A stretch of DNA of 25,299 bases from an uncultured Bacillota bacterium (GTDB lineage Bacteria; Bacillota; Clostridia; Oscillospirales; Oscillospiraceae): assembly GCA_937890735.1 (NCBI GenBank), contig CALACZ010000109.1, forward strand, positions 1-25,299, written 5' to 3'. The position numbers and the translations under genes were made by a program. This document shows positions 14,578 to 20,989 of the stretch, one piece after another; the stretch's first letter is position 1, and each line of letters opens with the position of its first letter. Under the pieces are notes generated by a model that did not search any database, was not told where the DNA came from, and saw only the letters and a program-made list of their open reading frames with translations.

Positions 14578-15717
14578 CTAAATCAGTCGTCCCGAAAACA
14601 GTAATAAACCAAAGCTGAACAGGTGGAACGTCACCGGGATCAGCAGCCACGCGGCAGCCGGTTTTTTCTTGAATTTCTTAAAGCCCTTGCACTGCGTATC
14701 CAGCACATCGTTCAGGCACATCAAAACGCCGTGATACGCGCCGTAGAGGAGGTAGCCGGGCGTGAGCCCGTGCCACGCGCCCATGACGAGCATCGTCAGA
14801 ACATAGCCGAGGTACGAGCTCGTGCGGCGACCTTTGAACCACTTTTTACGCAGCGCTGCCATGCAGAAGCGCGTGTATACATAGTCGCGCAGGTACGTCG
14901 AGAGCGAAATATGCCAGCGCGACCAGAAGTCCTTCATGTCAAGGCTCAAAAACGGGCAGTTGAAGTTATCCGGCTGCTCGATGCCCATAAGATACGCCAC
15001 GCCCACCGCCATGCGGCTGTAGCCCGCGAAATTGAAGAACATGAAGAACGTGTAGCCGTACATATAACTGAGCGTCGCCCAAAAGCCGCTCTCCGGCAGC
15101 GGCGAAAGCCAGAACTGCCAGATGAGGTTGCCGACGACGAAGTTATAAAACGCGCCCGTCATCAGCCGCCACAGCCCGTTTTGCAGCAGCACGCGGTATT
15201 CTTCGCCCGTGCGCACGCGGCGCAGGTCCGCCGCAAAGCGGCGATAGCGGTCGAGCGGTCCTGACGAAACAGACGGGAAAAAGAGGATGAAGCAGCTCAC
15301 GTCCAGAAAATTCAGCTCCGTGATGTAGCCGTCGTAGATCTCGATGAGCACCTGCACCGCGCGGAACGACATATAGCTCACGCCCAGCAGCGAAATAACG
15401 CGCAGCGGCGCGACCCACAGCGACAGCTTCACCGCCAGCAGCGGCGCAAGGCTCAGCGCCAGCGCCAGCCATAAGAGCCACCGCTGCGGCGCGCGGGCGC
15501 GCAGGCGCAGATAGCAGAAGATGATCGCCGCCTGCCAGCCCCAGAACAAAGCCAGCGTCAGGAGTCTTGCCGGGCTGTCAAAGATCAGCACCAGCATCAC
15601 CGCCGTGACGATCAGCGTGCTGCCGCGCAGGTTTTTCCCGCGCAGACCGCGCACGACCGGGGCGATCATGGCGATCAGAAGTACCAGAAAATAATCAAGG
15701 CTGCCGAACGGGTTCAT
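14578..15717 (-). CDS. dltB: MBOAT D-alanyl transporter-transferase DltB
   Basis: A 379-residue polytopic MBOAT protein. Landmarks are FFPSVSSGPLDRYRRF (about 146-161), DMKDFWSRWHISLSTYLRDYVY (about 260-281) and MGAWHG with His316 followed by YGAYHG with His329. It moves D-alanine from DltC across the membrane. The protein ends in LLFSGRLI and has no F-x-Y-x-x-F tail; that motif is on the separate DltX-like peptide, as known for Dlt systems. GGGAGG stands five bases before the ATG. The stop codon TAG forms part of the dltC ribosome site, so dltB and dltC are coupled. Confidence 0.95.
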   Translation of the reverse strand: MNPFGSLDYFLVLLIAMIAPVVRGLRGKNLRGSTLIVTAVMLVLIFDSPARLLTLALFWGWQAAIIFCYLRLRARAPQRWLLWLALALSLAPLLAVKLSLWVAPLRVISLLGVSYMSFRAVQVLIEIYDGYITELNFLDVSCFILFFPSVSSGPLDRYRRFAADLRRVRTGEEYRVLLQNGLWRLMTGAFYNFVVGNLIWQFWLSPLPESGFWATLSYMYGYTFFMFFNFAGYSRMAVGVAYLMGIEQPDNFNCPFLSLDMKDFWSRWHISLSTYLRDYVYTRFCMAALRKKWFKGRRTSSYLGYVLTMLVMGAWHGLTPGYLLYGAYHGVLMCLNDVLDTQCKGFKKFKKKPAAAWLLIPVTFHLFSFGLLLFSGRLI

Positions 15718-15741
15718 GCCTGCCTCCCATCCCGGCAGCCG

Positions 15742-17241
15742 TCAAAGCTGCGCGGCGAGCTGTTTTTTGTCGATCTTGCCGTTGGTGTTCAGCGGGAAGG
15801 AATCGACCGCGAGGATCTTGCGGGGGATCATATAAGACGGCAGATACGCCGCCAGCGCATTTTTGACGCGCCGCGCGCGCGCGAGCGAGCTCTCCCCGTC
15901 CGGCTTTTCCAGCAGCACGAACGCGGTGAGCGCCGTGACCTTGCCGTCCTGCATCACCGGCAGCACGGCGGCGCGGGCGATATTGGGCAGCTTCACGAGG
16001 TTATTTTCCACGTCCTCCAGCTCCACGCGGAAGCCGTTGAGCTTGACCTGGCTGTCGAGCCGTCCGAGATAGTAAATATTTCCGTCCTGCATCCGGCAGA
16101 GGTCGCCCGTGTGATAGCCGCGGCGACCGTCCGGCGCGGTAAAAAACGCGCGCGCGTTCAGGTCGGGGCGGTTTAAGTAGCCGGGGCTGACCGCGTCGCC
16201 AAGGAGCAGCAGCTCGCCGTCCTGCCCTTCCCCCAGCGCCTCGCCGTTTTCTCCGGCGATGACTGCCTGCACGTTATAAAACGGCGCGCCGATCGGCAGC
16301 GGCGCGTCCGCCGCCAGCATCTGCGGCGTCATCTCCGCGCCCGTTACCAGCACCGTTGCCTCCGTCGGACCGTAGGCGTTCACGATGGGCACGCCCGGAA
16401 AGCGCCGGAACATCTCCGCCGCCAGCTTTTTCGTCAGCACCTCGCCGCAGAACAGAAACTGGCGCACCTTCGGCAGAAGCTCGTTTGTAAACTGCGCAGA
16501 CTGCACGCAGATCTCCGCCAGTGACGGCGTGGACACCCACTCGTCGATCTGCGCCTCGCGCAGAAGCGCAAACAGCGCGTGCGGGTCGGAGAGCGTCTGC
16601 TTGTCCGCCGTCCAGAGCGTCATGCCCCGGCTGAGCGCCTCATACAGCGCACAGACCGACACGTCAAACGAATAGGAAATCTCGTTGAGGAACGCCCCGC
16701 CGGGCTTCATGCCGCCAAACCAGACGCGCACGCCCTCGTGAAACGCCGCGAGATTTCCCGCCGTGATCTGCACGCCCTTGGGCTGCCCCGTTGAGCCGGA
16801 GGTAAAGAGGATATACGCCGTCTGCTCCGGGCGGATCCAGCCCTCGCGCGGCGCGGGCTTACACGGCTGCGCAAATACTTCGTCCAGCGCGTCTCTTTTC
16901 AGTACGCGCTGCGCCGTGAGCTTCGCGCCGCAGAGGTCCACGACCAGCTCCGGCTGCGCCTGCGCGATGATCTGCTGCACGCGCTCCGGCGGGAACGTCG
17001 TATCGACGGGAATGTAGCCCCGCCCCGCCTTCAGTGCGCCGAACATACACGCCGGGATAGCGCTGTCTTTATGTCCGTAGATCAGGACCGGCGCGCCGCT
17101 TTCCGGCAGCTCGCGCTTTAAGTACGCCGCGAATGCGTCCGCGCGGCGGTCAAGCGCCGCGAAGCTGACGCGCTCGTCGCCGTACACGATCGCAATGCGG
17201 TCGGTTTTTGCATATTCCGCTAATTTTTCGAGAATGAACAT
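15742..17241 (-). CDS. dltA: D-alanine-D-alanyl carrier protein ligase DltA
   Basis: A 499-residue adenylate-forming enzyme that activates D-alanine with ATP and loads DltC. Seen motifs are the phosphate loop FTSGSTGQPKG (about 146-156), SYSFDVSV in the substrate pocket (about 189-196), FLFCGEVLT with Cys265, NAYGPTEATV (about 288-297), YHTGDL (376-381), GRLDSQVKLNGFRVEL (about 393-408) and NTNGKID with the catalytic Lys489. Length is standard for DltA. The start at 17241 has GAGG eight bases upstream; the longer frame to 17451 would overlap the upstream transglutaminase-like gene. The first of the dltABCDX genes, it begins ten bases after the preceding gene, with no promoter visible between them. 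Confidence 0.96.
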   Translation of the reverse strand: MFILEKLAEYAKTDRIAIVYGDERVSFAALDRRADAFAAYLKRELPESGAPVLIYGHKDSAIPACMFGALKAGRGYIPVDTTFPPERVQQIIAQAQPELVVDLCGAKLTAQRVLKRDALDEVFAQPCKPAPREGWIRPEQTAYILFTSGSTGQPKGVQITAGNLAAFHEGVRVWFGGMKPGGAFLNEISYSFDVSVCALYEALSRGMTLWTADKQTLSDPHALFALLREAQIDEWVSTPSLAEICVQSAQFTNELLPKVRQFLFCGEVLTKKLAAEMFRRFPGVPIVNAYGPTEATVLVTGAEMTPQMLAADAPLPIGAPFYNVQAVIAGENGEALGEGQDGELLLLGDAVSPGYLNRPDLNARAFFTAPDGRRGYHTGDLCRMQDGNIYYLGRLDSQVKLNGFRVELEDVENNLVKLPNIARAAVLPVMQDGKVTALTAFVLLEKPDGESSLARARRVKNALAAYLPSYMIPRKILAVDSFPLNTNGKIDKKQLAAQL

Positions 17242-17251
17242 TGCTGCTTCC

Positions 17252-17806
17252 TCACTCGTCCCACTGGTGCGTCTGCCGCAGAAGCTCGGCGGACGCCATG
17301 CAGTAATCGCGCGGATTTTCGGCAAAATGGCTGCCGTACAGCGGGTCAAAGTAGCACCCGCTCCCGCCGACCACGGCGTAGACCCACGCGTGATCGACCG
17401 GGGTATCGTCCCCCGCGCGCACAAACGTGCCCTGCACGATTTCCGCCTCATAGCCCATGCGCCGCAGCAGCACCGCCATCAGCGCCGCCTGCGCGTCGCA
17501 GTTGCCCTTGCGCTTTTGGAGAATTTCCAGCGCCAGCGTCTCGGTCAGCTCGTCCGTAAAGCCGCCCGACGTGTCCGTCGTCCCGGCACGGTAGGTGATG
17601 TCATTGCAGACAAAGTCGTATACGGCGGCGAGATTTTCTTCCTCCGTCGCCTTCGCGCCGCAGCGCTCCTGCAAAACCGCCAGAACTGCCTCATCCAGCG
17701 CCGCGTTCCCGCTGGCAGCGCCCGCGGGCGCATAGGGCTTTGCCGCACACGCCGCGCAGAAAACGCAAAGCACCAGTGCCAGCAGCAGACAAATCGTCCG
17801 TTTCAT
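17252..17806 (-). CDS. Small transglutaminase-like lipoprotein
   Basis: A 184-residue lipoprotein with lipobox FCAAC (Cys20). Almost all of the mature part is a compact transglutaminase-like domain: KGNCDAQAALM (Cys103), DHAWVY (His139) and FDP (Asp154), an intact triad. It is the minimal member of a set of three in this run, lacking the repeat region of the other two. GGAG stands eight bases before the ATG at 17806. It lies directly upstream of dltA with a ten-base gap. A role in trimming or linking cell-surface peptides is plausible but not shown. Confidence 0.87.
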   Translation of the reverse strand: MKRTICLLLALVLCVFCAACAAKPYAPAGAASGNAALDEAVLAVLQERCGAKATEEENLAAVYDFVCNDITYRAGTTDTSGGFTDELTETLALEILQKRKGNCDAQAALMAVLLRRMGYEAEIVQGTFVRAGDDTPVDHAWVYAVVGGSGCYFDPLYGSHFAENPRDYCMASAELLRQTHQWDE

Positions 17807-17811
17807 AGCGA

Positions 17812-18315
17812 TCACTCCGCGCGGTGCGCGCTCGTAATGCCGATGGCGCACACCGTGTCGTTCTGAAGTTCAAAGTAGATGGACGCTGGGAGCGTCAGAT
17901 CGTCCGGCGCAGCCAGCGCATACGTCAGCGTGACGCCCGCCTCGGTGTAGGTGCTCCCGTACGCCTTCTCCACGTCCTCCCGGCTCGAGCCGATGGTGAT
18001 GCCTCTGGACGTGGTCACGTCCGCCGTGCAGTACAGCTCCATCAGGCGGTCAGTATCCCCGTCGGGGTAGGTGTAGAGGATGCAGTTGGGATATTCATAG
18101 GTCTTATCCATGCCCGTGTAGACGCAGGAGATCGCCTCGGAGTAGGCATAATCATCCCCGAACGCGTCCAGCAGCGCCGCCACATCCGCGCCGGTGTCTA
18201 CCGAAACGCCTGACACGGTCAGGCTCAGGTCCTTTTCCGAAAGTGACGCTTCGCCGCAGGCGCACAGCGCGCACAGCGCGGCGGCGATCAAAACGATCAC
18301 GATGAATTTTTTCAT
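17812..18315 (-). CDS. Lipoprotein distantly related to the SC-YDG family (copy 3)
   Basis: A 167-residue lipoprotein with lipobox LCAC (Cys20). GAGGAG stands six bases before the ATG at 18315. The mature part has a first segment (DVAALLDAFG, then SC, then a Tyr-rich CILYTYPDGD) that loosely matches the two smaller lipoproteins, and a second segment with GITIGSSREDVEKAYGSTY followed by beta strands. The G-x-S-x-x-x-V-x-x-x-x-G pattern is typical of SmpA/OmlA-like lipoprotein domains. No enzyme motif is seen. The family likeness is judged by eye. Confidence 0.8.
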   Translation of the reverse strand: MKKFIVIVLIAAALCALCACGEASLSEKDLSLTVSGVSVDTGADVAALLDAFGDDYAYSEAISCVYTGMDKTYEYPNCILYTYPDGDTDRLMELYCTADVTTSRGITIGSSREDVEKAYGSTYTEAGVTLTYALAAPDDLTLPASIYFELQNDTVCAIGITSAHRAE

Positions 18316-18325
18316 TGCCCGCTCC

Positions 18326-18769
18326 TCACTCCGCATCGACCACGATCTCCACGCCGTCCTCGACGTAGGTAAAGACCGTCAGCCCGTCATACGTCCAGAT
18401 GCCGTCGTCGCCCGGGCCGGAGCAGGATTCTTCATACGTCTTTTCCAGCGGCTCGCCAAGCGCGTCCACCAGCTCCGCCACGTCCTGATCGACCAGCGAC
18501 AGCGCCGTGTCCAGCATGGAGGGTTCGGACACCTCATCGACCGGCTCTTCCGGCACGGCTTCCGCCGTTTCCTCCGGCTGCGCCTCCTCGGCGGGCTCCT
18601 CCACGACCACGGGCTTTGCCTCCGTGGGGCTCTTCACCTCCGTCGTCTCCGCCGTCTGAGCGGCGGGCTGGACGGCGGGCTGCGCCGCGTCCTTGCCGCA
18701 GCCGGTCAAAGCTGCCGCCGCCAGGACCAGCAGGCAGACCATCCAAAAACTCGCAATTCTTCTCTTCAC
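18326..18769 (-). CDS. Small lipoprotein of the SC-YDG family (copy 2)
   Basis: A 147-residue lipoprotein with a GTG start and GGAG seven bases upstream. Lipobox LTGC (Cys24) is followed by a long Ala/Glu/Val/Pro-rich linker (about residues 28-78), then the compact domain LVDQDVAELVDALGEP, an S-C pair and WTYDGLTVFTY. The domain closely parallels the lipoprotein at 12740-13018, which lies on the other side of dltABCDX. The linker suggests it spans part of the cell wall. Function unknown. Confidence 0.82.
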   Translation of the reverse strand: MKRRIASFWMVCLLVLAAAALTGCGKDAAQPAVQPAAQTAETTEVKSPTEAKPVVVEEPAEEAQPEETAEAVPEEPVDEVSEPSMLDTALSLVDQDVAELVDALGEPLEKTYEESCSGPGDDGIWTYDGLTVFTYVEDGVEIVVDAE

Positions 18770-18798
18770 GTTGCTTCTCCTACCTTATCTATATAGAG

Positions 18799-20280
18799 TC
18801 AGTGCTTCCAGTATCGCGCGGGCGCGTTCTCATACGTCACGCCGAACGCGCTGTAGATGCCGTTATCCAGCCCCGCGCGCAGGTTGTAGTTTTCGATCTG
18901 CGGGTCAAAGATGCGCGTCTCGCCGTCGATTTGCAGCTCCACCCAGGCGTGGGCAATGCCGTTCCAGTTCCAGCTGTAGGCGCATTCGCCCACGATCGCC
19001 TCCGCCCGATAGCCGAGCTGCCGCGCGATCAGGCAGAACGCGGCGGTGAAGTTATAGCAGTCGCCCTTGCCGGTCGTGAAGATCTTATCGGCAAATTCCA
19101 GCAGCCGGTCATGCGGAATGGTCTGGACCTCCGCGCCGTAGGCGGCGTTGCGCCCCAGATAGCGCAGCGCGCGCACGGCGTTATAGCACGCGCGCAGCTT
19201 TTCAGAGCGCGTCATGCCGGGGCTGGTACAGGAATTGATAAACGCGCGCACCTCTTCGTCCACGTCGGCGTCTCCGCAGGAGTAAAAGCCGTTCTCGTCA
19301 AACGTGTACCCGTCCAGCGCGCCATCCCGCAGCAGCGTGCCGTCCGCCTGCGTGAAGATCACTTCGTCCCCGCACGGGTGCAGCGCGTTATCTGCGTAAA
19401 TGCGCCCGTCGGCGCAATAGCGGAAATAGCGCTCGCCGTCAAAGTCCAGCAACCCGCTGCCGCGCACGGCGCAGCCGCTCTCATCCACCACATAGCCCGT
19501 CCCGGCGCTGAGATATACGCCCGGCGCGCGCGCAAGCTGGTCGAGCGACCCGTCCGCCCACAGCTCCGCGCCGTCCTGCGCGGCATAGTCGTGCGGCAGG
19601 ATTGCCTCGATGATGTCGACGTAGTACTCATCGTCCTGTGAAACATCCAGCAACAGTGTATTTTCCGCCGCAAAGATCATCTCTTCATCCGGCGAGCGCC
19701 CCAGCGCGCGGCAAATCAGCACCGCCGCCTGTGTGCGCGTGATGGATGTATCACCGGCGTCTGCCTCCGGGAACAGTTCGTCGCACGCGCTTTGCAGCGC
19801 CTCCGGCGTCCCCAGCGCCAGCGAGACCGCGTCCAGAAAATCCTGCAAGCGGATCGGCTCGTCGGGGGAAAACAGCCACTGCCCCTCCGGGAAATACGGC
19901 GCGGCGGCGCACACGGCGCCATAGTACCAGCGCTCCGGCGAAACGTCGCCATACGGGCAGTCTACATCGGTCGGAGGTGGCAGCGCCATATCCGCCGCCG
20001 TCAGATTATAGAGGATCTGCGCGCATTCCGCGCGCGTGAGCAGCGCATTCGGGTAAAAAAAGCCGTTGTTGATGCGCATAAAGTGGCGGTGAAAGTCCGT
20101 CGGCTGCGGGCGCTTCGCCTCTTCCTCAAAAGTGTCCGGCGCAGCCTCCTGCGCCACGACCGGCTGCGCCTCCGCCGCCTCCTCCACGGAAGCATCCGGC
20201 GGCGCGGCGGCATGGCACGCACAAAGGGTCAGCAGCAGAGCGGTGAGCGCACCGCAGAGCCAGCGGCGGTCAAATTCCAT
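18799..20280 (-). CDS. SLH-repeat transglutaminase-like lipoprotein
   Basis: From ATG 20280 the protein has 493 residues. A signal with lipobox LCAC (Cys22) and an acidic linker lead to SLH-like repeats: about residues 68-130 (NALLTRAECAQILYNL, DVSPERWYYGAV), 135-210 (FSPDEPIRLQDFLDAV, ITRTQAAVLICRAL) and a partial one with DVSQDDEYYVDII. Residues ~260-335 hold G/Y/D-rich hairpin repeats. The C-terminal transglutaminase-like domain has KGDCYNF (Cys408), AHAWVE (His444) and FDP (Asp459). The repeat and enzyme parts are paralogous to the protein at 9834-10787. SLH repeats usually bind secondary cell-wall polymers, which fits a gene in a polymer-modifying locus. It is the first gene of the long run and has its own promoter. 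Confidence 0.87.
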   Translation of the reverse strand: MEFDRRWLCGALTALLLTLCACHAAAPPDASVEEAAEAQPVVAQEAAPDTFEEEAKRPQPTDFHRHFMRINNGFFYPNALLTRAECAQILYNLTAADMALPPPTDVDCPYGDVSPERWYYGAVCAAAPYFPEGQWLFSPDEPIRLQDFLDAVSLALGTPEALQSACDELFPEADAGDTSITRTQAAVLICRALGRSPDEEMIFAAENTLLLDVSQDDEYYVDIIEAILPHDYAAQDGAELWADGSLDQLARAPGVYLSAGTGYVVDESGCAVRGSGLLDFDGERYFRYCADGRIYADNALHPCGDEVIFTQADGTLLRDGALDGYTFDENGFYSCGDADVDEEVRAFINSCTSPGMTRSEKLRACYNAVRALRYLGRNAAYGAEVQTIPHDRLLEFADKIFTTGKGDCYNFTAAFCLIARQLGYRAEAIVGECAYSWNWNGIAHAWVELQIDGETRIFDPQIENYNLRAGLDNGIYSAFGVTYENAPARYWKH

Positions 20281-20306
20281 AGCTTTGCGGGGTGTCCCCG
20301 TCCTTT
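20281..20306 (-). promoter_or_regulatory. Ribosome site bridged by a small hairpin
   Basis: On the minus strand AAAGGA (20301-20306) is followed directly by CGGGGACACCCCG, a 5-bp hairpin with a three-base loop, then CAAAGCT and the ATG. As a linear sequence the ribosome site is 20 bases from the ATG, too far. With the hairpin folded the spacing becomes seven bases. No nearer ribosome site or alternative start codon is present. Confidence 0.45.
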
Positions 20307-20388
20307 CTCTGGTCTGATGCCCGCGCCCTCTGCGCCGCAGCGTCCCGCCCGGCAGCCGATAACACGCGCGTCGTACATAATCAGACAT

Positions 20389-20417
20389 ATGATAACATTT
20401 TTCCCCATAATTATCAA
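20389..20417 (-). promoter_or_regulatory. Sigma-A type promoter of the dlt-containing run
   Basis: TTGATA (20412-20417) and TATCAT (20389-20394) are separated by exactly 17 bases on the minus strand, in a local AT-rich patch within GC-rich surroundings. The start would be near 20382, giving a leader of about 100 bases. Gaps between the following genes are very short, so this promoter probably serves the whole run to 7123. Confidence 0.75.
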
Positions 20418-20440
20418 GTATTCACCATCGTTTTTCGCGC

Positions 20441-20476
20441 AAAAACCGCCCCCGGATACGCGACATCCGAGAGCGG
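20441..20476 (-). terminator. Intrinsic terminator after the frame-disturbed lipoprotein
   Basis: On the minus strand CCGCTCTCGGAT and ATCCGGGGGCGG form a 12-bp stem with two G-T pairs and a seven-base loop, followed by five T. It stands ten bases after the stop at 20486 and separates the right-hand two-gene unit from the next promoter. Confidence 0.85.
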
Positions 20477-20485
20477 TCTATTTTG

Positions 20486-20968
20486 TTACGGTTCTCGGAC
20501 AACGCCGCCTGTCACAAGGACCTCGCCGCGGCCGCAGCAGATGGCGTCCAGACCGCCGGGGACGATGACCTCGCCGCCGGAGACGACCACGTCGCCCTCG
20601 CCGAGCCATAGACCCTCCGCCAGATACACCGTGCCGCCCGTGATCTCCACGCGCCCGCGCTCGATGCTGACTGCGCCAGCAGCACGCCGTAGACCCGACT
20701 CACGCCATCGGACGCATTCGCCGCCGCGTGCGTGCCGTCCAGCGCCTCCGCCGCAGCGCGCCGCCGTGTCATAATATACCCGGCAGCTTTCGGGCAGCGC
20801 GTCCGCAGGCGCTTCCGGCTCGTCCGCCGGTGTCTCCGGCGCGGTATCCGGGGCAGACTCTGCCGGCGCCGTCACGACCGGCGCAGGTTCAGGCTGCGGA
20901 ACATCTCCTGCTGCGCAGCCGCTCAAAAGCGCCAGCAGCGCCAGAATGCACGCGATCCGCCGCTTCAT
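20486..20968 (-). CDS. Lipoprotein with a likely double frameshift
   Basis: As read, this is a 160-residue lipoprotein starting at ATG 20968, with AAGGAG eight bases upstream and lipobox LSGC (Cys18). An acidic Pro/Ala linker runs to about residue 58. The last 50 residues are G-rich strands (GGTVYLAEGLWLGEGDVVV and similar). Between about 20765 and 20665 the open frame gives an Arg/Gly/Cys-rich stretch with poor codon use. The next frame over that stretch instead reads ALDGTHAAANASDGVSRVYG with typical high-GC3 codons. An insertion followed by a compensating deletion, real or from sequencing, would explain this. Function unknown. It shares a transcript with the large protein upstream. Confidence 0.7.
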   Translation of the reverse strand: MKRRIACILALLALLSGCAAGDVPQPEPAPVVTAPAESAPDTAPETPADEPEAPADALPESCRVYYDTAARCGGGAGRHARGGECVRWRESGLRRAAGAVSIERGRVEITGGTVYLAEGLWLGEGDVVVSGGEVIVPGGLDAICCGRGEVLVTGGVVREP

Positions 20969-20989
20969 CGTCACAACTCCTTTTTTGCA

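Noticed and set aside
20307..20388. Possible riboswitch in the leader before 20280
   Set aside because: No conserved core of a riboswitch class I know (c-di-GMP, c-di-AMP, TPP, SAM, glycine) could be found by reading.
20512..20772. Separate overlapping gene inside the lipoprotein at 20486-20968
   Set aside because: Only about 30 codons look coding, with no ribosome site at its ATG. A double frame change in one gene explains it better.
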